DNA of 64,000 nt from Allium sativum (lineage: Eukaryota > Streptophyta > Magnoliopsida > Asparagales > Amaryllidaceae), in NCBI GenBank assembly GCA_030737875.1, contig CM060912.1, forward strand, positions 203,559,231 through 203,623,230. Direction: 5' to 3'. Position 1 is the stretch's first letter. Each line of letters begins with the position of its first letter. A model generated the notes under the pieces. It did no database searches and was not told the origin of the DNA. It saw only the letters and a list, made by a program, of their open reading frames with translations. Made by a program: the position numbers and the translations under genes. Shown in pieces: positions 10,802 to 22,689 of this stretch.

Positions 10802-11328
10802 TGTTGAAAGTTTTTCCAAAACCATTTTACAAATATGATCACCTATGTAGGAGGTCCAAGGGGGTGGCAACCCCCCTAGGAGGGCTACGGGGGCAACTAC
10901 CCTGCTAACGGGGTTTGACCTGCTTGGTCAGGTCGTGGGGGTCCAGAGGGAAGCTTCCCGTCCAAAACGGTATATTTTGTTTATTGTTGAATTCGAATTC
11001 ATAGCCAACGGTGACAACGGTCGCGGCCTTTCGAACAACGACTACCAGTTGATGAATAGACATGTCGTCCCTTATATAACAGTATGTTCCCTCATCGCAG
11101 ACTTCTCTGTTCATTTCTTTCTTGAATTCTTCGATCATCTGCATCATCAAATTAACTTTGAGTGCTTCTTCTGATTTGTGCAAGTAATCACAACTTGCAC
11201 AGATGACCTCCATTGTATCCTAAAAGAATGTTTTCAATTAAATAGTTGTGATTTAGTAAGAGGAAAACATTTTTAAAAGACAGAAAATCTTTCGTGCCTT
11301 GGAGAGAATCTTACTCTATAATACAACA
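10802..11328 (+). repeat. 3' LTR of the copia element
   Basis: This 527-bp LTR starts TGTTGAAAG and ends ATACAACA. It is longer than the 5' copy because that copy has a deletion. The short ORFs inside it (10905-11213 minus and 10935-11174 plus) are LTR sequence, not genes. Confidence 0.88.
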
Positions 11329-11805
11329 TCGCCAGCGAAGATCCCTTCACCCACCCTGACCTGACATCGACGCTAGAGACCCTCCAACATCCTATTGTCA
11401 CCTAGCAACTCTTTGGCAACCTACATCTTCTTTAACCTAAATCCAAAAGCTTCCCCTTTGTTTTCCCATGGCCATGCTCCACGTTCTACCATCTATCACC
11501 ACCTAGTTCACGTCATCATGGTTTGAACACTACCTACATTGAGTCATGACCCTTTCCTTCCCATGTTTGATTCAGACCAAGTCACTTTTTATTGTTCATA
11601 TGCTTGGAAAATGTGTGCAATCCTTTAGTAGCCTTTAAAAAGGGAATTTAAGTGAAATACAATTCAACTTGTGTTTGATGGCTTGGGTTATCGCAGATTG
11701 TGTCGTGTGGTGTCATTGTCAGTGTCATAGTCGTGGTTGTTTCATTGATTTGGATCGTGCTTTGATTCATGTGTGCATGTTTGAGTAATAGTCGAAGTCA
11801 TGACT
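11329..11805. other. spacer between copia element and solo LTR
   Basis: The left half is C-rich and resembles in composition the segment left of the copia element (5520-6097). I see no gene here. The last five bases (TGACT) are the target duplication of the solo LTR. Confidence 0.45.
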
Positions 11806-12259
11806 TGTAACACCCCGAATTTCGGTTAATGTTAAAGTTCACTAATTACAGAACAAATAATCTCAGGTGTGAGATTTGGGGAAAACGGGCTGCGTCATTG
11901 TGTTCGTCTCGGAAAAATACGCGAAATAGAGTCCGAGTTTTCGAGAATCGGAGTCCGTATGGCCCAGTTATGGCCCAATGAAGTTTGTAGAAAATTCAAA
12001 GTTTAAAACAGATTTAAAATTTAGGTTCAAATTTTGAAAATGGGCCATTGGGCGCAGGCGGGGAAAATTCCCGCCTGGCTACCCAAGTCGACAGCCCTGT
12101 CGACTTAGGTGTCGACAGGGGGTGCCCGGCCAGTATGGCCTGGTGCACCATTTTAGTGTGTGGGCTGTGTTTTGGGGCTGGTTTCTGGAAGCTTCCGGGA
12201 TCTGAAGGTCCTAATCTAACCTAGGGTTGATCTAAGGGCCTAAAACACTTGCCTAATCC

Positions 12260-12267
12260 TATAAATA
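12260..12267 (+). promoter_or_regulatory. TATA box of the solo LTR
   Basis: TATAAATA lies about 455 bp into the LTR. The same sequence and context (CCTATAAATAAGA) is conserved in the related LTR at 26670-26677, which supports it as the LTR promoter. Confidence 0.7.
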
Positions 12268-12786
12268 AGACCCTAAGCTAGCCCTAAATGATCATAATCC
12301 TATCTCCTAACTAAACTATGCCAAAATTTTCTATGATCATGGCCTCCACCCAAAACCCTAGCCTCCATCCTCTTATGAAACTATTTCTATGAAGGCTTTC
12401 ATGTTCATACAAGCATCTTTGAGTTGTTTAAGCAATCATTAGCTTGCATTCATCATCAAGTTGCAAGCTTTATGTCCAAGGCTAGAGTTTTTGGGTAATT
12501 TGTGTCAAGGGTTTGCTTATGGGAGCTTAGTGGTGAGTTCCTATAGCTTTAATAATCAATTGTTAAATTGATTATGGTAGGATATGATAAGAGATGGCTA
12601 TGTTTGTGGATAAATGTGTTTATGCAAGTTTAGTATAGTGTATGTTATGTGTTTTGCAAGTTTTATGCTATATGCAAGTTTAATGCCATGTTTTATGATG
12701 CAAAACACTATGTTGAACATTTATGCATATGTAACATGTTATGCAAACTATATGTGAGAGTATATGCAAGTTATATGTAACATGAT

Positions 12787-12935
12787 ATGCAAGTTATGCA
12801 TTTGGTTTTATGCATGCTATGTAATTGGTTTTATGCATGCTATGTATTTGGTTTTATGCATGCTAAGTATTTGGTTTTATGCATGCTAAGTATTTGGTTT
12901 TATGCATGCTAAGTATTTTGGTTTATGCATGCTAA
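12787..12935 (+). repeat. tandem repeat, unit about 24 bp (TATGCATGCTAAGTATTTGG)
   Basis: About six consecutive copies of a 23-24-bp unit contain TATGCATGC, with small differences such as AAGT against ATGT. They are non-coding and lie downstream of the LTR TATA box. Confidence 0.9.
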
Positions 12936-12944
12936 GTGTTTGGT

Positions 12945-13160
12945 CATATGCAAGTCATGATGCAAGTTCATATGCAAGTTATGATGCAAGTTCATATGCA
13001 AGTTATGATGCAAGTTCATATGCAAGTTCATATGCAAGTTATGATGCAAGTTCATATGCAAGTTATGATGCAAGTTCATATGCAAGTTATGATGCAAGTT
13101 CATATGCAAGTTGTGATGCAAGTTCATATGCAAGTTATGATGCAAGTTCATATGCAAGTT
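12945..13160 (+). repeat. tandem repeat, unit 24 bp (ATGATGCAAGTTCATATGCA)
   Basis: About nine units are built from two 12-bp halves around ATGCAAGTT. Because 24 is a multiple of three, all frames stay open, giving meaningless repetitive ORFs on both strands. Confidence 0.93.
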
Positions 13161-15438
13161 GGCCTTTATGTATGACATAAGTACATGTGCGAGTTCGTCC
13201 CTTTTAGACCTATGACTTGTATGCAAGTGGACACCTTTATGATAGGTCTATAACATGAACATTTAAGCAAGTTACCATCTTCATGACATATGTGATTCAT
13301 GCAAGTTTGGGTTTGTGGTCATATATACAAGTTGACACCTTTTAAACCCATGGTAATGCTAATGTTATGCTAAGTTGAACCCATTGTGTGTATGATGAAT
13401 CTTCTCTTTTGAAGTATGTCATGTTAACTTATTTACGTGGGGACGATGGGGTAAAAATTAATGAACACATAAAATTTGTGTGAAGTGGGTATAATTAAAC
13501 ATACCGTAAAGTGGATGGACATAATTGGGAATTTACCTATTAAGTTAGGTCTACCCATATTATGGAATTGGGAATTTACCTATTGAGTTAGGTCTACCCA
13601 TATTCTTAAATATTTGCAATTAATTAGGGATAATTAATACAAATTATGGGGGTGATTAATTAGGTGTAATTAATCTACTAAGACACGAGGTTGGACCCTT
13701 TTGTAGCATAAGACTGCCCGGAACCGACCGGCAAATCCAGCGGCTACAAATGATTGGCCCAATGTGAGAGGTCTTAGTCATAAACTAAATACGTGACAAG
13801 TGTAAAGACACGAGGTTAGACTCTGTTATGGTGTAAGGCTGCCCGGAACCAACCGGCATATCCAGCTGCCATAAAAAACAGTCTAATGTGAGAGGTCTTT
13901 ACAAAGGTTACGATCTTAATTAACTAAGAAACACTTAACCAAATTAGCATGTAGTGGGGCATGAGGGGTTAAGTGAGTGCCTTGGGTGGCATGTAGTAAC
14001 TAGTGGGGGTGCCTTGGGTGGCATGAGGAAACTAGTGGGTTGCCTTGGGTGGCAATAGAAAATACGATTAGAATACTTAACCAAAGTGGAACATGTAATT
14101 AAACATGATTAAAGGGTTAAGTAAGTGCCTTGGGTGGCATGTGGGAATCAAGTAAGTGCCTTGGGTGGCATGTGGAAATCTAGTGGGGGCCTTAAGTGGC
14201 AATTGAAATATAATTAAATGACAAGCTTAAGTAGTAGCTTGTGCGGGCCTTAAGTGGCAATTAAAATATGATTAAAAGACTTAACCAAAGATTTGTAACA
14301 TGTAGGTGGACATGGTTAATGGGTTAAGTGGGATTCACTAGATAAAATGGCAAGCTTAGGTAGTAGCTTGTGGGGGCCCATTTCAACCAATATCCCAAAC
14401 GTATCTTTGTAGGCTCGACCCAGGTCGAGGACGGGACACGCATATTGGGCTTGACTATAAGAGGCCAAAACGGGGTAGCGGTGGCAACGCGAGTCCAACG
14501 GGTTTCATATGCGTGTGTGGACCCGGGCTGGTAGGTAAGACGTTGTTGCATCGTGTAGATATAAGCCGTGCACCGTTAATTATATCGGGTTGCCACTTTG
14601 GGGAGTGATACACCCCACTGTGGGGCCGGCACGGGTATCTACGGTAGGGAGTCGATCGCTTGGGGGTAGTGGGTACACCTAGTGGAGATAGGGGCAGACG
14701 GCACCTATGTAGTCAGCTAGGGGGACAAGGAACTACTGGGTAGAATTACTAAATACACTTAGTGGGATCAACCTTTAAGTAGGAATTACCCTTGGGTGGG
14801 TAGAACTGGTGTGGTGCAGTGTAGGAATTACCCTTGGGTGGGTAGATCTGGGGTGGTGCAATCTAGTAATTATCCTTGGGTGGATAAATGCGTCTTTTCG
14901 GTTATCTTAGTATATCCTGTGTTTAGTTGGCTACTTAGTGTAGTCATTATCCCCAGAGGTACCGTACCTTGTTTATATCATACCCTAATTACTTTAATGA
15001 TTGTATTGTTAGGGTTATAGGACTCACTCAAACTTATGTCTGACCCCGTTGTTTTTATCTTTTTCCAACCCTCAGGTTATCAGAGTGGGCCTACCATTAG
15101 TGGGCTTTGATCAGACTGCTTTATCTATCTTTTGGAGCTTGGACCGTGGATGTAAAGCTCAGTTTATCTTTTCTATTATGGCTATTAAGTTATGTAGTGG
15201 GATTATGTACTTTTGTTTTATCAGGATGGATATTATGTACTTGACTCTTGTTTATGGTTTTGGTGTAACCAAACATGTTTAACTTTCCGCTGCAATGAAA
15301 TGATGTTTTAAATTCTCAAGTATTACTTATATCTGTCTTGTTGTAATTTTTCTGTTCTATATTCACTTAAAATACTCCACCGATGTTATGGCATTCCCTT
15401 AGAGAGTGACCGTAGCGGGGGTGGGGTGTTACATGACT

Positions 15439-18400
15439 GGTTTTTGGTTCACTTGTTTATTTATAGGAGCTTGCAATTTCTTTCGAATTATCATGTCTAT
15501 TCAGGTTTGATTGTCAATCTTATTTGCCTCGCAAGGTGAGCATCCTCACTGAGTAACAATTTCAGTTAGTAATTTGATATCGTTTGAAATGGCATATGAA
15601 ATGTTACATTGCTCTAGAAAACCTGATTATTTGTTTACGCACATGTTACACGCACACGTTTGATAATTATGACACAAATTTGATTGTTATGATGATATAT
15701 GCTGATTTATATGTGTTATTTGGAATGTTATATTTTATTTATCTTTCATGCTACAAGTTCCCTATTTATGTGCAAAACCATTATGGGTTGAAATGGTATA
15801 TACTCGAATCATTGTATAGGTTCAGGAATTCAAACTGATGTATTGGGATGTGGGTTGAAATAATAAAAATCTATAAATTTTAAATCGTGGATTGAAATGA
15901 TATATTCGTATTACTTGGCTTAGGTAAAAAATTATATATGGATATCGTTGGTCTATTTTGAAAGTATTGCTTGAATTTATAAAAATGTTCTGATTTGATA
16001 AAGTTTTAAAGATTTTAATTTAGAATTTTATTTATACTTATATTTTAATTATTTAATAAAGCCTTAAACTTTAAATTTGAAAATAAAATTATATTTTATA
16101 AATTTTATAGTTATAAGTTAATATATGTTTTAATATAAATTATAATATTATTTAGATTTAAAGTTTAAATAATATAAAATATTTAATAAGTAAATAAATA
16201 AATCTTTTATTATAGTATAAATATTATTTAAATTTTAAAACTACATATATATTATAAAATATAAGTATACAAAAAGGTCTAAAGAGAAGTTAGAAATATA
16301 ACGATAACCTGATTGGTCTAATGATAAAACTTGAAATGTAATTTATCGTGTAAGATAAATAGACTTTAAGACGTGAATTTAATAATGAGTTTATGAATTG
16401 GGTATAACTATGAAATTTAATGAAATTATTTGAAAATAATTGATTTAGAAAATGTTTTGAATCTAAATATAATTGAAGTTATAATATTATAATCGATTAT
16501 ATATAAGTTTAGATTCAGTTGATATAACCTTTATTGAAAGAGTGATTTGAATGTAATTTGAATTCTTAAGAATAAATTCGAATAACCTAATTTGAATACT
16601 ATTTTGAAATAGTTTGAATTTAAGAATTTATTCATAATTAACAATAATTTGTGAGTGAAGCTTTCAGCTCCTACGACGACTGGGAAATCGCCTTAATTTT
16701 CTACGTTTTCTCTCTTATCCTTTCTTCCACCTCCTACCCTGAAATGTAGCTCATTCCACTCCCCTCCCTCTCAACTTCCATATCCACTTCCTCCTTCCCA
16801 GCATTCTCTCTAGTGGTTGTTCACTCCCCAAAACCCTATCTCAAATTTGGTTCTAGTTTCCTTTTTTATCATCCTTGACTTTTTCAATGTCTCCTTCCCT
16901 TAATTCCTTCACGTCACTTCCCTGTTGCCCTTTGTTACATGCTATGGAGCTCGCAGTCTCTTCTCCTGCCTTATGTAGTGATTATTTATTGCTTCCCATT
17001 CACGACTATCCACTTTCTCTTCTCTAGTTGCATTATCTCGTTGTAGTTTGTCCATCACCGTCTTGGCATTGTGGATCAAACTTCAGTGTGCTGGTTGTGC
17101 TCTTTGGTACGTGGTTTTGGTCCTCCTCTATAAGTCTTAGTGGATAGTCTTGTGTTTGGGTTTGTTTGGTTATTTGTTGTCTTTGTCCGGTTTAGTTTAC
17201 TACTGTGAGTTTTTCGACTTGTGTAATATTTGGTGTTTCTTTGAGGTTACTCTATAGTGGCGTTTTTGGTTTTTTGCGGCAGTGACTTTAGTTAAGTCTG
17301 TTGTGGAAGTGGATCCTGTAGTCCTGGTGAAGTAATTTGCTGATGGTGGTTGTGGATGTTGGCAGTGCTGTGTCATAAATCCTGTGACAGTGTCTGATTA
17401 AGTGCTTCTTAAGCATCGTTCGTAGCTGGTGGCAGTGGTGTATCTTGCTCATTGAAGATGCTTTCGGAATGAGTGCTTGGTAATTTGCTTTTTGAAGCTC
17501 CTTATTTTTCATCACCGTGTAATCTTGGTGCCTTGGTTGTGGCAGTTGCTCGGTCCTCTATTCTCAAACCTTAACTCGGATTTTGGTTAGGAATGTTGGT
17601 TGAGAGCTCTGTTGGTAGTCTGTTGGTCTCCAGTTTGGTCATCATCTACAAGTTACTCTGGAAATGGATGACCATTCATGCTATGATCTTTTGTTCATTT
17701 TTAGTTTTCATGTTCTGGTTTAACTTTTTTGATGTATTTGGAATGTAGTAGTAGTTCGAGAGCTTGCTCGACTCCTGTGATGTAATCTAGTTAGATTTAG
17801 TGGACGGTCCACTTTAAAACTGTTTGTAGCTGATAGATTAACTATATGTCACCTATTCCTTTATGTATCATTACTAGTTATAATGAAAGTGGCATGGTCC
17901 ACTCCAAAAAACTAGTTAGCCTTGCCAAAAAAAACTTAAGAAATTATTTTTAAAAGTTTAAAAATCGACTGAAGTAAAATTATTGAATCCAAATTAATGA
18001 AATTGAACTTTGGAAATACGATTGAGTACTTTGGATTGAACCGATTAAATTATTTGAAATTTGTATTATTCTATATTAAACTATATCATTTAAAATTAAA
18101 ATTAAAATTTTAACTTTATAACTATTTTTTTATATATTTAACTTATTTACAATACTTTCTACAACTATTTCAATTACATTATTTTGCTTTTAAATTTAAT
18201 TATAACATATTTTATGATTATTTTAAATCAAATCATGTTACATAAATATAATTATTTTAGATAAAATATTTATATTATATTAATAATTTTAAACTAAATA
18301 TGTTTTCAATCCGAACTATTGAATCTGAGGTGTTCAAAATAAAGGTTTTGAAACAACGTCTAAACTATTGAATCCGAAATGTTTATTATAAAGATTTTGA

Positions 18401-19016
18401 AATAATGTCCAAGCCACTGAATTCATAATGATAACATAAAGATTTTCGAAAGAGTGATATTTGGGATATGGAATAAAAAATGAAATGTACTTTGTTAATA
18501 TACCGTTTTGTAAATACAAAATGTGTGTCATGAACTTAATCAAATAATATGAACTGATTTATGATTTATGAACTTAATCGAATAATGATTTGGTTTGAAA
18601 TATGATTTATGACGTTGACATGTTTGAAATCAATGATTTGATTATAAATCAATATCGTTATTATTTGATTTGTGATGTTTTAAAATATGATTTATAACCT
18701 TTAACCAGTTAAACGTAATTATTTAAATATAAACCAATGTTGTTATTATATTGATTTATGATATTTGAAATGGTTTTAAGTATAAATGACCACGGTGTGA
18801 AATAAGCATTTGGTTGTTAAAGAGATCAAGGCTGGATTTTGTCATACTCTCTACCAATACCGGAGACCACCGTAGTAACTGTGCACGTAGTGGAGAATCT
18901 AGAATAAGCAGGATGAATTATGGGGTGATTACAAAATTAGAAGAAAGAGAACATTGATGGATAGCTTTGACCTTTAGGTCATAATTAAAATGACTAAAAC
19001 AGGTGTTATACCATGA
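15439..19016. other. AT-rich spacer, no supported gene
   Basis: After the solo LTR there is about 3.5 kb without a coding region that I can recognise. The part 15800-16650 is very AT-rich. The part 16660-17930 is GC-richer and ends in GCC followed by A(8) near 17927-17936, as a retroposed sequence might. It shares GGTCCACT-TTAAAA motifs (about 17804 and 17897) with the array at 3751-4160. The part 18306-18780 is degenerate tandem repeats. The part 18800-19016 may be the 3' untranslated region of the LINE fragment. Confidence 0.45.
18306..18460. repeat. degenerate tandem repeat, unit about 60 bp, three copies
   Basis: Three consecutive copies share the pattern CTATTGAATCCGAA ... AAAGATTTTGAAA with small changes. 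Further TTTATGATTTATGA-type repeats follow to about 18780. Confidence 0.65.
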
Positions 19017-19958
19017 TTAAGTGAGATTGCACCTCCTATCAAACACATTTTTTCGATACCATACCATGTCCGTAGTAACTTCACTTTCAATCATCTTCAC
19101 CTTTACTTCTTTTTCTATGCTTTTGCCATTGAATTGTCTCATATTTCTTTCCATCCAAATGTGATAGATCACATATGTGAAAACTGCACATGCAGCATCC
19201 CTTAACTGACCTTTGCACTTGAATTTTATCATAATCTTCTCAGCGTCCTCCTCCGAAGAACCAAGAGAAAAAGAATCATACCCAAGCTTCAAAATAAAAT
19301 ATTCCCAGATATATTTTGAAAATTCACAAGAAAAGAATAGATGACTTACAGTTTCATCATCATCTCCACATAAAATGCACCCAGCATCCTCAATTATACC
19401 AAACTTCTTCAAACGGTCTTTTGTGCCAAGCCTATCCTTGTGTGCTAAGTATGTAATCATGGACATCCTCTTTGCATTTGAAATGTTCCATATAGCTTTG
19501 TAAATCCCATTGCATATCTGCTTTTGTCTCACATGTTGCCAAGCTTTATGAAAAGAGAAATCACCCCCTCCTATCCACTCATAAATATCAGAATTAGCAT
19601 TTTCTTTAACTTTCACATTATTTACTTCATTCTGTATTTCTCTTGTAGCTAGATGGAGATAGCTATTCAATTTCCCTTCCTGCATAATACATGAAACCAA
19701 TTCTTCTTCTCAGCCCAAAATCTGAAATCTGGATAAACCAATTATATCAACCAAACACCTGCTATTTAACCACGGCTCAAACCATAATGATGTATTTAAA
19801 CACGTAGCTATCACCCTATTAAAAAGTTGTTTTCCTAGATTTCTCAATCTCATTATCGTTTTCCAGGCACACGATGCATTATTATCAATTTCCATATTCC
19901 AAAATAATCTCTTTCCCCAATAATTCTGCCTCATCCACTTACTCCACAATGATGAAGA
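19017..19958 (-). pseudogene. 5'-truncated LINE fragment (end of RT plus RT zinc-binding domain)
   Basis: Read on the minus strand from about 19958, the frame gives WSKWMRQNYWGKRLFW and following, typical of the region after the LINE reverse transcriptase. It then gives a zf-RVT domain with YLAHKDRLGTKDRLKKFG and a Cys/His cluster (CILCGDDDETVSHLFFSC). A single TGA at 19710-19712 interrupts one continuous frame and the next stop is at 19017. The endonuclease and RT core are missing, as in ordinary 5' truncation. No poly-A tail is visible to the left. Its truncated end directly abuts the copia LTR. Confidence 0.88.
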
Positions 19959-22601
19959 TGTTAATATATATATACACACACACGAACACACACACACGCA
20001 CATCTATTTGAGTTTAGACTGCTTGTGATATCCACAGTGATTCACTGTAAATACCACAAGGTAGACTGAATAATTAGTGCTTGCAGATCAGCCTCAACAC
20101 AGATATAGTAGTCTTTTGATCAAGACCAGCCTCAACTCACATTTATGGTCTGCTGATCTTGACCAGCCACGACACATCGTATAGTGGTCTGCTGATTTAT
20201 ATAGAAATATACATATGCATAATATGTATATAGTTTTTTAGGTAAACATGGGCAGTATGGTCAAACACTAGTTTATGTACAGTTTCGGGTCAAACATGCA
20301 ATGAACAAGACAAAGTACACAATGACCAACCAAACAAGAAGGCCAGTTTCAAGAGCAAGTAACAAGAGTGAAGATATGCGTGCGCTAACAAAAGGCAAAA
20401 CTGGTAGCAGCATGGGTGTGATGCGCAAAAACCGGTTGAACATCTAGCCAAAGCACATTTAAAGGGAGCACAATATAAAATTATACATGCATCACAAAAG
20501 CAAGTGAGAAATAATATAGACATAAAGGCAAGTAACAAGGGCAAGGTTCAAAAGCAACAGTGAACACAAACAAACTAGTATGAAAGTGCATGGGTAGCGC
20601 ACATGAAAAAGGCAGAAAACACAACTACATTTTAGTGGAGCATGTAACATAAGCACAGAACCAAAGCCAAGGGTCATGGCAATACACAGTTGCATCACAC
20701 AACAATACACGGCCAACACAAAATGCCTTAAAAGACAATGCATCAATAATGGGATGTAAAGATAGCAAGTAGCAAAGACCAAGCGATGCACGAAGCATGC
20801 ATGCACAGTTACAAGTTCAACATATTTCATTTTCAAGATCAAGCAAGAAATGGAGAAGATGTGCAGTGGGAAATGCCAAGAGACTCAAAGTCAAGTACAA
20901 GAAAGCTCAAGGCTCAACCAATATTTCTCAGCTCAAGTTGTAGACAAATAAACATGCCAGTAATGTAACAATGCAAAGAAGCAAAAAGACAATATGACAT
21001 GGATAATGGAGGCATGATATACACAAATCGTACTGAAATGTTCAAGCAAGCAACAAGTACCAGTAAAGGCAAATAGCAGCAAGGATGTGCAATTGCACAC
21101 ATGCATATGGAGCAAGCAAAGTGCAAATGTACAAGGATTCAATCATGGCACAACACCAAATTAACTCAAGCACACATGTGCATGGCATAGTAAAACAACA
21201 TGGAAACATGGGAGCAAAAACACGTAAGCCACAATGACATGTAACATACAGTGTACTTCATAGTGGACTAAACAAGAAACAACAAGTTTCAAGAAACATG
21301 ACAATGCATAGTGAAGCATCTATACTCATCAGTGTTTGACATAAAAGGTGGTACAAATTCAAGTGTAGCAGTGATACTGGCAGTATAGCACCAACTCAAG
21401 TGGATGAAGCAAAACAATGTAGCAGTAAATATTAAGCAAGTGCATGCATCAAGGCCGAAATGTTCAACAACTCTAAGAGAATATAATAAAGGCCAAAATA
21501 TATGGAAGGTATGAACAATGTTGAAATTGGCAATGAGTCAATATTTCAAACATCAAGAAATATTTCTATGAGAATTTTTTTAAATATGCAATCTTGCATA
21601 TACAACAAGAAGAATTTTTTTTTTCAGGAATCAGAATGGGTATTAATAGCAAGTTGTTATTTCAAACAAGGTGTAAACAATTTCAACACTGGAAAATCAT
21701 GCAAGAAAATATCAACATTTTCAAAGGTATTAATTGTGGTAAGATTGGATTCACGATTTCAAATCTTTCCAGAAAACCACAAGACAATTTTTTGAGCAAG
21801 AAATCATTCAAAACCTTCAAGAACTCGAATGGTAATCACGCAATATCAAGACCAAATTATCGGGAGATATCAGTGAACCTAGGTGTTTCGAAACCTCATA
21901 TATACACCCATTTCATCATCCGCATGAGCATCGAAAACCAAGCAATTCAATTGACAGAATAAAACCAGAGAAACTAACAATATTCGGATTTTCAATCATC
22001 TGAGAAGCCAACTCGTCGATTAGAGAACAACTGCAATCGAAAGTAATCATTGAAGCAATTGCATCAAGTGTGAGAAGTTGCAATTTAGTGAGTACTGCGA
22101 AAACCCTAGTTTCATATGGTGGCCATTGAAGAATAAAGAGGAAGTTATTTCAAGTGACATTGAAATAAAAGGGGGACCAACTCATTTTTATTTAAAAGTG
22201 GGTTTTGTTTTTATTGTTTTTAAAGTTGTTCTGTCTTATGTAAATCGATCTATATTTTTCTAGTATCTCTTTGAACTAGTGTTCTAGCAATAGGTTTATA
22301 GTTAGGAAAGTATGATCTCGGGGTTTGAGATCAGTACAGGAGTTTGAGCATAGGATTAGAAAAATAGTGAGGGGTCGCGGGTGTACAAGTGTTGTATGCG
22401 GGATATTATTTTTAATACTTAGTAGAAACCTTGTGGAATGTGGCAGTAGGCAAGAGTTTGCCGAAGCTTGGTAGATTCTATGTCGTTTATTTTCTACATT
22501 TATTTATTCTGCTGTGATCTGTGTTGTGATAATGTTTATATTCCGCAAAACTGCAATAAACCCTATTCACTCCCCCTTCTAGGGTTAATTTAGATCCTAC
22601 A
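19959..22601 (+). repeat. 5' LTR of the host copia element, left end missing
   Basis: It ends ATCCTACA two bases before the primer-binding site. It aligns with the 3' LTR from about 49400 onward. By that alignment roughly 560 bp at its beginning are absent, so the full LTR was about 3.2 kb. Small ORFs inside, for example 20290-20544 and 20492-20842 minus, have no recognisable product. Confidence 0.82.
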
Positions 22602-22603
22602 AC

Positions 22604-22615
22604 TGGTATTAGAGC
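22604..22615 (+). other. primer-binding site of the host copia element
   Basis: TGGTATTAGAGC differs by one base from the iMet-type site TGGTATCAGAGC and lies two bases after the LTR. Confidence 0.8.
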
Positions 22616-22689
22616 ACATATTTTTTTAACTCTAGTGTCACGAATTCCTCTAAACAGTGATTTTTCTAATTGTCAATCCAGCTAAAAAT

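Larger units (their letters stand above)
6098..11328 (+). mobile_element. decayed Ty1/copia retrotransposon
   Basis: Related terminal repeats (6098-6525 and 10802-11328) bracket coding remnants in the copia order: gag, zinc knuckle, protease, integrase, RT with YVDD, RNase H. A polypurine tract (AAAAAAGATGGGGA) precedes the 3' LTR. The 5' LTR begins TA instead of TG and lacks about 100 bp present in the 3' LTR. No perfect target duplication is seen (TCCTC against TCGCC). I could not assign the primer-binding site, because the sequence after the 5' LTR is not the usual iMet motif. Many in-frame stops and deletions show that it is dead. Confidence 0.92.
11806..15433 (+). mobile_element. solo LTR of a chromovirus (3628 bp)
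   Basis: It begins TGTAACACCCC and ends GGGGTGTTACA, and is flanked by the perfect duplication TGACT (11801-11805 and 15434-15438). No internal region or second LTR is present, so it arose by LTR-LTR recombination. It is clearly related along its length to the LTRs at 26173-29501 and 34640-37953 but more diverged, with different tandem-repeat copy numbers. A TATA box (12260-12267), a spaced GTCGAC trio (12087-12116), ATG-rich tandem repeats (12787-13160) and CCTTGGGTGGCA repeats (about 13970-14260) lie in it. ORFs inside it are artefacts of the repeats. Confidence 0.95.

Noticed and set aside
12902..13226. Three overlapping ORFs on both strands with repetitive proteins
   Set aside because: They come from a 24-bp tandem repeat in a solo LTR. 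The unit length is divisible by three, so every frame stays open.
20290..21142. Cys- and Leu-rich minus-strand ORFs
   Set aside because: They lie in the copia LTR, recur in the other LTR only in broken form, and have no recognisable signal or domain.
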